Shown one piece after another: positions 1 through 10,259 of a stretch of 64,000 nt of DNA. The position numbers were made by a program, and so were the translations under genes. Origin of the DNA: RPQJ01 sp963732375 (GTDB lineage: Bacteria; Pseudomonadota; Gammaproteobacteria; Steroidobacterales; Steroidobacteraceae); the NCBI GenBank assembly GCA_963732375.1, contig CAVSZE010000012.1, positions 62,001 through 126,000 of the forward strand. The letters run 5' to 3'. Below the pieces are notes generated by a model. It was not told the DNA's origin and did not search any database. It saw nothing but the letters and a program-made list of their open reading frames with translations. Numbering within the stretch: the first letter of the stretch is position 1; the number at the start of each line of letters is the position of its first letter.

Positions 1-1
1 C

Positions 2-43
2 GGCATGTACCAGTACGGTCGCGCGGGTCATGGGGCGGCCTGA
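2..43 (+). CDS. C-terminal tail of an upstream gene (partial)
   Basis: An open frame enters from the left edge and reads GMYQYGRAGHGAA before a TGA at 41-43, overlapping the start of the next gene by 14 bases. In XrtA exopolysaccharide loci the gene before the outer-membrane barrel is often the tyrosine autokinase, whose C-terminus is rich in Tyr; the two Tyr here would fit, but 13 residues cannot prove it. The overlap suggests translational coupling. Confidence 0.4.
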   Translation, partial: GMYQYGRAGHGAA

Positions 44-1364
44 CTGCAGGAGCACCGGACGCCACGCCGCGGCGTCGCTCGCCGCGTGCGCAGTCGCGCT
101 GACGCTCGCCGCCACCGGCGCACGGGCGCAGGATTTCAAGTACGACCTCAGGGCCGGCATCGGGCATTCGGACAACATCCAGCGCACCCAGACCGACACC
201 ATCGATGAGTGGATTCTCGGGCTGGGCACGGCTTTTGATTATACGTACCAGGGTGGCCGCATCGACGCGCAGGCGAACGGCGACCTGGTCTGGTACGACT
301 ATCTGGAGAACACGTACGACGCCAATGTCATTGGCAATGCATTTGGCAACCTCGTGTACGCGATCGTTCCCGAGCGGCTCACCTGGACGTTCACCAACAG
401 CTTCGGCCAGGCGCAGTCCAATCCCTTCCAGCCGGTCACGCCAGATAACAGCGAGAACATCAACGTCTTTACCACCGGGCCCGATTTCATGTTCTCCGTC
501 GGCCCTCGCTACCAGGCGCGTGTGTTCGGGCGCTGGACCGACACCTACTACCAGACGAATCCCTATGGAGGCCAGCGCTGGCTGGGCGGCCTGTCGTTCG
601 AGCGCGCGCTGTCGGCGCAGTCCACGGTGTCGCTGAACGGCACCTACGCCAAGATGAATTACTACGACCAGCCCTCGGCGTACGACTTCAGCGTCCAGGA
701 ATACTACGCGGGCTACCAGACCACGAACGCGCGCACCTCGGCGCTGGTCAACCTCGGCTACCGCACGTTCACCCGCGATGGCACGACCACCAATGGACCG
801 CTGGTCAGGCTGAGCCTGACGCGCAAGCTGAGCGGCTACTCGACGCTGGAGTTCCTGGCGGGATCGCAGTATGGCGACGCGGGTACGTTTCTCAGTGAGA
901 CAGGTCGGCCGCAGGGTGGAGGACAGGGTCCGCTGTACGCGACCCGCGACGTTGCGGTACGCAACAATGTCGAGGGCACGTGGCGGATCAACGCGCAGCG
1001 TACCGATCTCTATTTCGGCGCCGGCTATGAGCAGTTGAACTACGAATACAATGATGTCCAGGACCAGGACTGGGTAACGCTGCGTGCCCACGCGTCGCGC
1101 AGGTTGCGTGAGACGCTGACGCTGGGCGCCGGCGTGATCTGGCGCGACTACACCTTCCCCAACGCGTCGGGCCAGGACTACAACCAGCTCGATCTCAGCG
1201 CGGACCTGAACTGGAAGCCGGCGCGCGCCTTCTACGTAAACCTGGCGGTCGAGTACAACATGCGTAATTCCGACAACCCGACGGGCGGCTACGACGAGAC
1301 ACGGTTCTTCTTGTGGCTCGGTTATGCCCCCGATTGGCTCGGTTATGCTCCCGGGCGGTTTTGA
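30..1364 (+). CDS. XrtA/PEP-CTERM-associated outer-membrane beta-barrel protein
   Basis: This 444-residue protein begins with a Sec signal peptide (hydrophobic stretch about residues 15-33, cleavage near ATGARA-QD). The rest alternates short polar and aromatic strands ending in aromatic residues and finishes with a C-terminal Phe-rich strand, as in outer-membrane barrels. The start 'FKYDLRAGIGHSDNIQRT' followed by repeated barrel strands resembles the TIGR03016-type family encoded in exosortase-A EPS loci. It probably serves in export of the polysaccharide across the outer membrane. The ATG at 30 overlaps the preceding stop, and the next gene starts 17 bases after its TGA, so it lies in one operon with the deacetylases. 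Confidence 0.75.
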   Translation: MGRPDCRSTGRHAAASLAACAVALTLAATGARAQDFKYDLRAGIGHSDNIQRTQTDTIDEWILGLGTAFDYTYQGGRIDAQANGDLVWYDYLENTYDANVIGNAFGNLVYAIVPERLTWTFTNSFGQAQSNPFQPVTPDNSENINVFTTGPDFMFSVGPRYQARVFGRWTDTYYQTNPYGGQRWLGGLSFERALSAQSTVSLNGTYAKMNYYDQPSAYDFSVQEYYAGYQTTNARTSALVNLGYRTFTRDGTTTNGPLVRLSLTRKLSGYSTLEFLAGSQYGDAGTFLSETGRPQGGGQGPLYATRDVAVRNNVEGTWRINAQRTDLYFGAGYEQLNYEYNDVQDQDWVTLRAHASRRLRETLTLGAGVIWRDYTFPNASGQDYNQLDLSADLNWKPARAFYVNLAVEYNMRNSDNPTGGYDETRFFLWLGYAPDWLGYAPGRF

Positions 1365-1380
1365 TGCCGTACGGCCTGGG

Positions 1381-2251
1381 ATGGGAGAGATCGTCAATGC
1401 CATGACGGTGGACGTGGAAGACTATTTCCACGTCTCATCGCTGGCTAAGTCCATCCCCCGCAGCCGCTGGGATTCGATGGAATACCGCGCCGAGCAAAGC
1501 ACCGGCCGGTTGCTCGAGCTGTTTGAATCCCGCGGCATCCGTGCAACGTTTTTTCGTGTTGGGCTGGGTGGCCGCGCGGTCCCCGGGGCTGGTGCGCCGT
1601 ATCGCCGCGGCCGGCCACGAGGTCGCCTGCCATGGCGAATCCCACGAGCTCGTCTATCGGCAGACGCCCGAAGTGTTTCGAGACGAAACCTTCGGTTCGA
1701 AGCGGCGCCTCGAGGACCTGATCGGCGCGCCGGTGCGCGGTTATCGCGCGGCCAGCTACTCCGTTACGAAGCAATCGCTGTGGGCGCTCGACGTGATCCT
1801 GGATGCCGGTTTCGATTACGACTCCAGCGTGTTCCCGATCCGGCACGACGTGTACGGGCTGCCCGATGCGCCGCGGTACCCGGCGCTGATGACCGCGCCG
1901 AGCGGCCGCACGCTGGTCGAGTTCCCGCTCTCGACGGCGAGCTATCTCGGGATGCGCCTGCCGGTCGCGGGCGGCGGGTATTTTCGGCTGCTGCCGTACT
2001 CGCTGATCAGTGCCGGCCTGCGGCAGGTGAACCGAAAGGCCGCGAGCCCGTTCGTGTTCTACCTGCACCCATGGGAAGTGGATCCGGGCCAGCCGCGCAT
2101 CGAGGCCTCGCTGAAGTCACGGTTCCGCCATTACACGAACCTCGACGTCTGCGAGGCTCGGCTCGCACGACTGATCGACGAGTTCCGGTTCGGGCGGATG
2201 GACGAAGTGCTGGAATCGCTGGAACTGCTGCCGCAACGCGCAGCCGCGTGA
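1381..2251 (+). CDS. XrtA-system polysaccharide deacetylase (split by one indel)
   Basis: About 289 residues once a single extra base is allowed for. The N-terminus 'NAMTVDVEDYFHV' carries the catalytic and metal Asp of NodB-type carbohydrate esterase 4. Later come the metal-binding HGESH motif, 'RGYRAASYSVT', and near the end the 'FYLHPWEVDPGQPRI' box of the PEP-CTERM-associated deacetylase (TIGR03006/DUF3473 type). It should remove N-acetyl groups from the nascent EPS. The reading frame jumps at a run of six T at 1549-1554, where five T would restore 'RATFFVLGWVAAR'. A sequencing error is more likely than a real mutation. The ATG at 1381 is chosen because it gives the usual short N-terminus. 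Confidence 0.85.
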
Positions 2252-3310
2252 TGGTTCCCGGCTTTCTCAAGCGCGCTGCGATCCGCGTGATCGGCCGCTC
2301 GGCACCAGGCACCTGGCGACGCTTGCCGGGCCCTTCGCTGCTGGTGCTCACCTATCACCGGGTGCTGCCGGATGGTCATCCTGATCGCGCGCATGAGCAG
2401 CCAGGGATGTATGTCCGTCCGGAAACGCTGCATATGCAGCTCCGGACGCTGCGCGAGCACTTCGAACTCGTACACCTCGACGACTGGCTCGAGTCGCGTG
2501 CCGCCGGTCGGCCGCTGCCTCGGCTTGCGTGCGCCATCACCTTCGATGATGGCTGGCGCGACAACTACCAGCACGCCTTTCCCGTGCTTATGGAAAATTC
2601 GGTGCCTGGCACCATTTTCCTGGTCTCCGGCCTGGTGGGCGGGGAATACTCGTTCTGGCCGAACCGGCTGGCTCGGCAACTGGCCAGGACCGACAAGCCG
2701 CTGGCGACGGCCGACTGGCCGGAGCCCCTGCGCGACGTGCTGGCGGCCTCAGGCGCCCTCCAGGGCGCCACAGGCGCCGCGACCCGGCCCGGAGGGCATC
2801 GATCGCGCGATCGTGGCCTGCAAGGCCTTTACGGACGCCGAAATGAACGAGTACCTCGACCGGCTGCCACCGCTGGGCGCCACCGCCACTCGCGACCTGC
2901 TCGATGCGGATGAGGTACGGGCGATGGCCGAGTCCGGGCTGGTGCGTTTCGGCTCGCACACCCGGCGCCACACGCGCCTGCGCGCGGGCCTCTCGCCGGA
3001 AGCACTGACTGACGAAATCGAGGGCTCGGCGCAGGAGATCGAGCGCCTGGTCGGCCGGCGTCCGGCGCTCTTCTGCTACCCGAACGGGGACTACACGCCG
3101 GAGGCGGTGAGCGAGGTTCGCAAGCACTACCAGGGCGCGGCTTCGACGAGCCACGGCTGGAACGACACCCAACTGGACACGATGTACATTCGGCGCGTGG
3201 GCATGCATGAAGATGTGTCGGGCACGCGGCAGGAGTTCCTCGCGCGCATAGAGCGGGCGAGGTGGCGGCGTACTGCGGTCGGCACGGGTGGAGGTGCCGT
3301 CGTCCCATGA
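2251..3310 (+). CDS. Polysaccharide deacetylase family protein (split by one indel)
   Basis: About 352 residues with one indel. The ATG at 2251 overlaps the TGA of the previous gene by one base, so it is translationally coupled. NodB/CE4 motifs are visible: 'LLVLTYHRV' near residue 33, 'ITFDDGWRDNY' with the catalytic Asp pair, 'GSHTRRHTRL' with the metal HxxxH, and 'FCYPNGDYTPE'. The frame changes somewhere between 2750 and 2795 in a GC-rich, repetitive stretch. Substrate is unknown; it is most likely a second deacetylase acting on the EPS or its lipid-linked repeat unit. It differs from the upstream gene in lacking the C-terminal HPWE box. Confidence 0.8.
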
Positions 3311-5108
3311 GCCTGCTCGTGGCGTCGCCGGGCCACGACGCGGCCACATTCGAACGCGGCCGCGCAGTGCAAACGGCGTCCAGTGCCCGGGCGGACTCGT
3401 CGATGTAGACGGTCTGCCGGCTGGCTGGCGCTGTTCGGTCGGCATCGACCTCGGCGGAGGCGAGCGTCGAGGACGACCTGGTCGTGATCGTGTCCGGTCG
3501 CCGCGTTTCGCGGAGCCGGGCGGTGATCCCGCGGCAACCCGACCAGTCTCGGCGCGCGAGATCGCCGCAGACTGGCGAAACTCGGGTCGCTGCGTCGCTC
3601 GCGGCGTTGAGCGCCGACTTCGCGCTCGTGGTTATCGAGCCGGCCGCGGGAGGGTCCACGGATACGTCGACCCATTCGGCCTGAATTCACTGTTTCTGCC
3701 TACGCAGACCGAGCACGTCGTGTTCGGTACCGAGTCGCTGCGGTGGCGGCTGTGTTGGCGAGCAATGGTTGATCCAGCGCCCTGCAGGACGTCGTTCAAC
3801 CTGCGCTTTCTGTCCGGCCGCGAGCGCTCTGGCAGGGTGTGCGGCAGGTACTGCCCGGAACATCTGCTGATGCTCGACGGGCGTGGCGAACCGATGCGAA
3901 GGCAGAGATCCGCCAGGATCCGCTTCAGTCCAGCGAGGAGGGCGGTACGGTGTCCTCCGCCGCAGGTCTTGTTCGGCGCTGCTCGAGGCCGCGTTTGCAA
4001 GGCGTCGCGACGAAGGCATGGATCACGTCGCCGTGCCGCTCAGCGGGGGCGTCGATTCGTCGATCCTGGCGGCGCTCGCGGCGCGGACGTTCCCGCACGT
4101 AACAGCATTCACGGCAAGCATCGATGGCTTCGACAATCCGGGAGCCGAACGGGCGCGCGAGGTGGCGCGATACTTGGCCTACGGCACCGCTAGTACGCGT
4201 GACCACGCCGACGTGTGCAGACTGTACGCACCCGTGTGGCGCGATTGCAGGAGCCGCCTCGTCACTTCAATAACATCGCGATCGCCCGACTCATGGAGGC
4301 GTGGCGCGGACTGTGCGTGGATCGTGTGCTGGCGACACGGGCGACCGCTGTTCGGCGGCGGTGACTGAACACCGTGCACAATTCGACGGGAAGCGACGCG
4401 CCTTCGACATGCTGAACGCGCCCGCGCAGCGGGCAGCAGCCCGGGACGCTGCGCCGGCTGCCGGGCGCACGGTCCGCGTCGCTGTCGCGAATTGCCGCTT
4501 CAACTTTCGACGAATTGATCCAGTCGATCGATGTCATACCGCGCAGTCCTCGAGGCATCGACTTGCCTGCGGCGGCCGTTGGGGCCAACCGGCTCCCCTC
4601 CGTGGATCTGGTCGCTGCGCATTACGAGCAGCGGCCTTGCGATCCGTACGAGGCATTCCAGACCTGGCACCTTCGCACGTTCCTGACGTCGATCTATCGT
4701 CGCAACGATCGCTTGTCCGGGCAAACGGCATGCGCTATTGGTATCCGCTGAAGGAACCGGACATCGTCGAATACGCGACTCGAATGCCGTCGGCGTTGAA
4801 GTTCGACGTCGAGACGACAGTCTTTCGAAACCGATCCTTCGGCTGCTCTGTGACCAGCTGGTGGGCCCCAGCGTCAGCGGTGGAGCCAAGCTCGGGTTTC
4901 CGTCACCGGAGCGCGAGTGGATGACCGGCCCGCTGGCAACCGAGCCTTGCAGGCCTGCCGGGCCGACGACGCATTGATCAGCTTGTTGATTGAACCCAGT
5001 GACGTCCGGAAGATCGACATTCGGCGGGATCACCAGATGCTGTGGACGCTGATGACGCTGGAAACCGTGCTGCAGCAGGCTCGAGCCGCGACAGCGGCAG
5101 TTTCGTAG
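3307..5108 (+). pseudogene. Decayed full-length copy of asparagine-synthetase-like gene
   Basis: The stretch matches the next gene along its whole length, but in changing frames. Recognisable pieces in order are 'YVDPFGLNSLF' (about 3665), 'VPLSGGVDSSILAALAARTF' (about 4035), 'GFDNPGAERAREVARYL' (about 4125), 'YEAFQTWHLRTFLTSIYRRN' (about 4650), 'MRYWYPLKEPDIVEYATRMP' (about 4730), 'KLGFPSPEREWMTGPL' (about 4890) and 'DHQMLWTLMTLETVLQQA' just before the TAG at 5106. Numerous frameshifts and lost segments rule out a product. The ATG at 3307 overlaps the previous stop (ATGA), so it once belonged to the operon. It is best read as a tandem duplicate of the neighbour that has decayed. Confidence 0.8.
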
Positions 5109-5125
5109 CGGATACGACCGTGACC

Positions 5126-6910
5126 ATGCTTTTCGCCAAGGGCTGCTGCACGGACGCCGAAGTCCAGCAGGCCATGTCTCGCGCCTGGCCGCAGCTCAAT
5201 TCGGGCGGGTTGCAATCTGTCGCCGCCGTTGACCCACCGTGGCGGGCTGCTGTCGCCACCCACGCGGGTGAATCCACCGTTTCCGCGGATCTTGTCGTAC
5301 TGGTATCCGGCCATCCCCGCTGGACCAACGGCGACGGGCTCGGTACCCGTCACGCGACGGTTGAGTCCGTCGCCTCGGCATGGCGACGCGGACGAGCGGG
5401 GGCGCTGGCCGGACTCAGCGGCAACTACGCATTGGTGATATTGGAGCCGACGACCGGTCGGGTGCACCTGCTGGTCGATCCGTTCGGCCTCAACTCGATG
5501 TTCTTTGCCGTAGAGGAATCGCGGATGCTCGCGGCGACCGAAACGGAACCGATCCTCCACCTGCGCGAACGAAACCTGTTCGACCGCGCTGCGCTGCAGG
5601 ACGTGTTCGCCTATCGCTTCCTATCCGGCGAACGGACGCTCTGGCATGGCGTCCGGCAAGTCGTGCCGGGATTCATGGTGACGATCGCGCCTGGTGGCTC
5701 GGTATCCGAAGCGGAAGTGCGGCGCGTCCGGTTCAAGCCGGAATTGACCGGCCTGACCATGGAATCGGCCGTGACGCGAACGCAGTCGCTGCTCAAGTCC
5801 GCGTTCGAGGCGCGCCGGGACGAAGGTTTGACGGATGTCGGTATTCCGCTGAGCGGTGGAGTCGATTCTTCAATCGTGGCTGCGCTGGCGGTGCGGACAT
5901 TCCCGCGCGTGCACTCGTATACGGCGAGCATCACTGGCTTCGACAATCCGGAACTGCCACGTGCGCGCGAGGTGGCGGAGCGGCTCGGCATCCCGCACAG
6001 GATCGTCGAGGTCGCCGAGGCGGACGTGTCCAGAGCGTATGAGCCGATGATCGCGCGCATCCAGGAGCCGCCGCGCCATTACAACAACCTGGCGATAATG
6101 CGGCTGATGGAGGAGATCTCGCGCGATTGTGAATGGGTCGCGTCGGGCGACTCTGCCGATACGCTGTTTGGCAGCGGTTCGCTCTGGACGATCAGCAACC
6201 TTGCGCGCCGGCGCCGCATATTCGACAGGTCTCCCGCGTGGTTCCAGTCGGCCGCCGGGCGACTGCTCGGCAGCACGCTCGGCGCCCGTGGACGTCGTGC
6301 CGAGCGACTGGCCACACGCAGCCTCGATGAGTTGATCCGCGAGATAGACCTGGTCAGCCGCAGCGACCGGGCCGGTCGAGTGATGGAGAACCTGGGGCTC
6401 GCGAATCGGCCCTCACAAGAGCTGGTCAGTCGTCACTTTGAAACGGGCGACAGCCCTTTCGAGACATTCCAGAACTGGCACCTGAGGATCTTCTCGTCGG
6501 TGATTTACCGGCGCAACGAACGCCTTGCGCGTGCCCATGGCCTGTACCTCTGGTATCCGTTCAAGGAGGCACCGGTCGCGGACTTTGCGGTGGGGCTGCC
6601 GTCGAACCTGAAGTTCGGAGACGGCGGGTTGTCGAAGCCCATCCTGCGCGAGCTATGCGGTCGCGTGGTCGGGGGCGATGTCGGCATGTGGAGCAAGCTT
6701 GGATTTCCCTCACCGGAGCGCCAGTGGATGGAGGGCCCACTTCGTGCGCACCTCGACGCTTGTCGGACACCGGGCGCCAGGATTGGCGCGCTGGTGGATC
6801 TCGACGAGGTCCGGCGCATTCCGGTTAGCGATCAGCACCACCTGCTCTGGGCGCTCATGACGCTCGAGACCGTGCTCGCGCAGGCGCCGAGGTCCGCGAT
6901 CGACGATTGA
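5126..6910 (+). CDS. Asparagine-synthetase-like protein lacking the glutaminase Cys
   Basis: A 594-residue protein with a class II glutamine-amidotransferase-like N-terminal half ('GNYALVILEPTTGRV', 'LVDPFGLNSMFF') and an ATP-pyrophosphatase synthetase half with the PP-loop SGGVDSS near residue 243, 'GFDNPELPRAREVAERLG', 'YRRNERLARAHGLYLWYPF' and 'KLGFPSPERQWM'. The N-terminus is MLFAKGCC, not Met-Cys, so the usual nucleophile is missing, and the usual 'GEGADELFGG' box reads 'GDSADTLFGS'. Such Cys-less relatives (beta-lactam synthetase, lasso cyclase) activate a carboxylate and form an amide without glutamine hydrolysis. Amidation of an EPS component is inferred. GTG at 5120 is an alternative start. 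Confidence 0.75.
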   Translation: MLFAKGCCTDAEVQQAMSRAWPQLNSGGLQSVAAVDPPWRAAVATHAGESTVSADLVVLVSGHPRWTNGDGLGTRHATVESVASAWRRGRAGALAGLSGNYALVILEPTTGRVHLLVDPFGLNSMFFAVEESRMLAATETEPILHLRERNLFDRAALQDVFAYRFLSGERTLWHGVRQVVPGFMVTIAPGGSVSEAEVRRVRFKPELTGLTMESAVTRTQSLLKSAFEARRDEGLTDVGIPLSGGVDSSIVAALAVRTFPRVHSYTASITGFDNPELPRAREVAERLGIPHRIVEVAEADVSRAYEPMIARIQEPPRHYNNLAIMRLMEEISRDCEWVASGDSADTLFGSGSLWTISNLARRRRIFDRSPAWFQSAAGRLLGSTLGARGRRAERLATRSLDELIREIDLVSRSDRAGRVMENLGLANRPSQELVSRHFETGDSPFETFQNWHLRIFSSVIYRRNERLARAHGLYLWYPFKEAPVADFAVGLPSNLKFGDGGLSKPILRELCGRVVGGDVGMWSKLGFPSPERQWMEGPLRAHLDACRTPGARIGALVDLDEVRRIPVSDQHHLLWALMTLETVLAQAPRSAIDD

Positions 6911-6926
6911 ACAGGCGCGCCCGGGA

Positions 6927-8117
6927 TCAACCCTTCCGGCGACCGAATCGCTTTTTGAGCAGGCCGCTGGCGATGCGGATCGCGCTCATGAAGTTGCGTC
7001 GCAGCGCCGCTATCCCGGGTTTCGGGTCCGCCGCAAGGAAGTAGGCCGCGACCCTCGGCGACCGAAGGTGTGGTCGATAGTCCTGGATGACGGCCCGCAG
7101 CTGTTCGCCGTCCGCCAGGCGCGAGTAGAAGTCCGCGAACAGGTCCAGGAACACCACGCCGTCACGCTGCATTGGCAGCGTCGAGTCCAATGGTTCGCCC
7201 AGCGCGACGCGGTAGGCGGCCAGCACGTTGTTGACGCCGCAGCGGGTGTCAAACCAGTTGCACATGCCGATGCGCGGATTGATCTCGATGTAGAGGTATT
7301 CGCCGGAAGTGGGGTGCTGCTTGAACTCGAACATCGCGGGGCCGACGTAGCCGAGCTCGCGACCGATCGACTCCACGCGCGCGATGACCGCGTCGTTGCG
7401 CCGGCTCACGGCCGACGACGTGACGCCGAAATGCGCGGGCGAGGTGCGCAGCCGCTGGAAGCTGAATGCCGACACCAGCCGGTGGTTGCGGTCGAACGTG
7501 ACGTTGCAGACCCAGAGCTGCGAGTCGTCGCCGGGCACGATTTCCTGTGCGATGAAGCGGTCGGCCTGGCCCTGCATGCGCGCGTAGGCGAGGTCGAGTT
7601 CGCCAAGGCTGCGCGCCGTGAGATTCTTGGCGCCGATGATCCGCGAGTCTTCAGACAGCACTGGCTTCAATATCACGGGCAGCGACAGCTGCTGTAACAG
7701 TTCGCCTGCCGTACCAGGCAGGTGCAGGACACTCCGGGGCACGCTCGCTCCGATTTCCTGGATGCGCCCGAGTTCGCGTCGCTTGTCCACCAGCAGTTCG
7801 CCAATCGATCTCGGCGGAGCGACCACGCGGACGTCTCCCGGGAGATCGGGACGCAGGCGCGAGAGCAGGCCTACACCGACGTCGGAGGTCGGGATCACCA
7901 CGCTGTTGCGAGCGTTCTCAAGAAGCAACGCATGCCACGCGGCATCTGAGCCATCTGCCGGAGCTTGCAGCCGGCGGCTGACATAGTGCGAGGTCCAGGC
8001 CGGATCACCGGATTGCGAAAAGATCCCGGTCACGGGCACGCCCGCATGGCCGAGGCTGCGCACCGCACCGAGGCCGTTCAAGCCATTGCAGAGCAATACA
8101 GCGCGTGTGGTGATCAC
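6927..8117 (-). CDS. ATP-grasp domain protein, putative carboxylate-amine ligase
   Basis: 396 residues. The N-terminal pre-ATP-grasp part ('AVLLCNGLNGLGAVRSLGHA') is followed by 'LPVILKPVL' (ATP-binding Lys), 'FIAQEIVPGDDSQLWV', 'GPAMFEFKQ' and 'YLYIEINPRIG' with the magnesium-binding Glu and Asn. ATP-grasp enzymes activate a carboxylate as acyl phosphate and join it to an amine or thiol. Here it converges with the asparagine-synthetase-like gene, 17 bases away, inside the EPS locus, so attachment of an amino acid or other acid to a sugar is a reasonable guess. The C-terminal 60 residues are basic and lack a recognised domain. It resembles the second ATP-grasp protein at 10226 only in the core motifs. 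Confidence 0.75.
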   Translation of the reverse strand: MITTRAVLLCNGLNGLGAVRSLGHAGVPVTGIFSQSGDPAWTSHYVSRRLQAPADGSDAAWHALLLENARNSVVIPTSDVGVGLLSRLRPDLPGDVRVVAPPRSIGELLVDKRRELGRIQEIGASVPRSVLHLPGTAGELLQQLSLPVILKPVLSEDSRIIGAKNLTARSLGELDLAYARMQGQADRFIAQEIVPGDDSQLWVCNVTFDRNHRLVSAFSFQRLRTSPAHFGVTSSAVSRRNDAVIARVESIGRELGYVGPAMFEFKQHPTSGEYLYIEINPRIGMCNWFDTRCGVNNVLAAYRVALGEPLDSTLPMQRDGVVFLDLFADFYSRLADGEQLRAVIQDYRPHLRSPRVAAYFLAADPKPGIAALRRNFMSAIRIASGLLKKRFGRRKG

Positions 8118-8398
8118 AGCGCACCCTTTTCGAATGGCCGGTGTGCGACCTGCGTGTCAATCTCTAAAGGCTGTTCCGGATTCCACACAGGCAAGGTTGC
8201 CCGTCCGTACGTCAACGATCGGGCTAGGACACCGCCTCTCTCTCTGCTGGAGGCTCGGATGACTGAATGGAAGGCTGGCAAGCCGCGGAGGCTCCAGGTG
8301 CAAGCGGGGTATCAGGATACTATGACCCTCGGTTACTGCTAGCATCTCCTGTGGCTAAATACGCAGCTGCCGCGTCGGCCCATTCGGGCCGATCGGCA

Positions 8399-9099
8399 TC
8401 AGGCGCCGAACGAGTATCCAAACCATGCGATGTCATCTGCATACATGCGGGTGACTAGTTCGGCGCTGGGATCATCGTAATACTCGACATAAGGTCGGTG
8501 CCACCGAACATTGACCCTGGGCATTGAGAGCCGGTCGGCGTCCGGCAAGCCTAGTTCCCTGAGGACCTCCGGCAGCTCGGTCGCGGCGTGCTCGAGACGA
8601 ACGACGCGCTTAACCAAGAGGTTACCGCTTGCGTCACACGCATAGGCCTGCAAACTGTACGTGCCGTAGCGTTGCCACCGTTGGTCGGGCGGTGCGCCCC
8701 CACCGGCACCGTCCGGCTGGATGGTCTTGAGCCACGAGCGAAAGCCTGCGATGGAGGGATGCGCGTCGCCAGGCCGGAACATCGCGCCGATGCGTCGCGA
8801 CCATCGCTCGAGCTGCCCTCCGCAAACGTCATAAATCATCTGGTACAGAGAAACCAGTCGCGCCCACGGGTTTCGCACGAACGTGAAGCTACAGTAGTCG
8901 TCGTAGGACCAGTCGCGCTCGGTGAACAGTTCGCGACCTCTCGGGGGCTGATGTGAGAGTAGAACGGATTCTCGGCAGTCATTTCCCACATCGGCACGCC
9001 GCAGATGTCGCTGTAGGGGTCGAGCAGCGAACGCACGCTCTCGGACCCGGTTTTAGGGTTGGAGAAAAACACGAACCGGTGGCGGTGGGAAATTCTCAT
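8399..9099 (-). CDS. Sulfotransferase family 2-like protein (split by one indel)
   Basis: About 233 residues after joining two frames. The N-terminus 'RFVFFSNPKTGSESVRSLLD' has the 5'-phosphosulfate loop, and 'CSFTFVRNPWARLVSLYQM' is the 3'-phosphate-binding element with RNPW, both typical of PAPS-dependent carbohydrate sulfotransferases. The frame changes at a run of five G (8943-8947), so a base is probably missing. The ATG at 9099 overlaps the TGA of the upstream glycosyltransferase gene (ATGA), indicating coupled translation and a shared sugar substrate. It should act in the cytoplasm on nucleotide-linked or lipid-linked EPS precursor. Confidence 0.75.
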
Positions 9100-10259
9100 G
9101 CCGTCCTCTTGTTGGCGATGACATCGTCGACCAGGGCGGCATACGAGCCCAGCATTGCGTCCGTGCCGTAGTGCGCGCTTACGCGTGCCCGACCTAGCTC
9201 CGCGAGTCGGGCAGCCTCGGCGGGCGATCGCGTTATTTTGACGATTGCCTCGGCAAGCGCTGATGGGTCGTTCGGTGGCACCAGGAGCCCGCAGCGTCCG
9301 CCGTCCAGGATCTGTTCCGGTCCGCCGCTGCGCGTGGATATGACCGGCAGGCCGGCGGCCATGGCTTCGCAACACGCGATCGAGAAGCCTTCGGTGCTGG
9401 AGCTGAGGACATATGCATCGAGTGCCTTGAGCACGGCCGGTACGTCCAGGCGCAGCCCGAGAAAATGAACGTGCCGGTCGAGCCCAAGCCCGCCGCGCAA
9501 CGCGAGCAGTTCGCCGTGCAGGGGCACGGCGTTGTCGCCGGCGATGACGAACCGCAAGCGTGGTTCCTGGTCGATGGCGATGCGTGCGGCTCGCAGCAGG
9601 ACATCATAGGCCTTGGGGCGACGGAGATTGCCGACCGAGCCGACCAGGAATGTGTCGCTCGGGAAATCGAGATCGGCGCGCAGTGGGGCAGGCGCTGCTG
9701 CGCCGATTCCAGCGACATCCACGCCGTTCGAAATCACGATGCACTGCTTTGGGGAAAGGCCGAGCCGTGGCGCGATCACGTCGCGCAGCTGGCCCGAGAC
9801 GAACACGACTCTCGCGGCGCCGCGACGTATGAGGGCCGCCTTGGCTCCCCGAAATCGCTCGGACGGGCCGAGGTCGCTCTGGCCGTGCAGGATCGCCAGC
9901 AAGGGAGTGCCGGTCCAGAGGCCGGCCACCGAGCCGTAGACGGCGGGGCCGAGCAGGTGGGTAACGAGAACGTCGGGCCGCTCTTCGCGGATCAGGCGCA
10001 GGATGCCTGCGAGATACTTCCGGTTCAGTGAACCTTTGGCCGGAAGGATGCGGGGTTCGAGACAGCCCGAGCGTAGTCGGCTGGCGAGCCATGCATCACG
10101 GCTTACCACGGCTATATTTTGGAAACCACGGGATGCGAGATCTGTGGCCACCTGAGCGAAGACTGTCTCGGCGCCGCCGGGGCCGCCGGTGTCGATCAGG
10201 TGCAGTACCTTGCGGCCTGGCGTGCTCAAGGTGACCGCCCCAGGACCCCCGCGACCCAT
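9096..10259 (-). CDS. Glycosyltransferase family 4
   Basis: 387 residues with the GT-B fold features of GT4. An N-terminal 'VLHLIDTGGPGGAETVF' glycine-rich acceptor loop, 'VFVSGQLRDVI', 'VISNGVDV', 'GSVGNLRRPKAYDVLLRA' and the nucleotide-sugar motif 'EGFSIACCEAMAAGLPVIST' are visible. It should add one sugar of the EPS repeat on the cytoplasmic side. Its stop overlaps the sulfotransferase start and its own start lies inside the end of the ATP-grasp gene upstream, so the three form one tightly packed minus-strand unit. The true start may be the GTG at 10235 (VTLSTPGRKVLHL), which would leave only a 10-base overlap. Confidence 0.85.
   Translation of the reverse strand: MGRGGPGAVTLSTPGRKVLHLIDTGGPGGAETVFAQVATDLASRGFQNIAVVSRDAWLASRLRSGCLEPRILPAKGSLNRKYLAGILRLIREERPDVLVTHLLGPAVYGSVAGLWTGTPLLAILHGQSDLGPSERFRGAKAALIRRGAARVVFVSGQLRDVIAPRLGLSPKQCIVISNGVDVAGIGAAAPAPLRADLDFPSDTFLVGSVGNLRRPKAYDVLLRAARIAIDQEPRLRFVIAGDNAVPLHGELLALRGGLGLDRHVHFLGLRLDVPAVLKALDAYVLSSSTEGFSIACCEAMAAGLPVISTRSGGPEQILDGGRCGLLVPPNDPSALAEAIVKITRSPAEAARLAELGRARVSAHYGTDAMLGSYAALVDDVIANKRTA

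Noticed and set aside
8118..8398. Possible small gene between the ATP-grasp and sulfotransferase genes
   Set aside because: Short open frames here overlap neighbours, have no ribosome site and no recognisable motif; I see nothing in this stretch.
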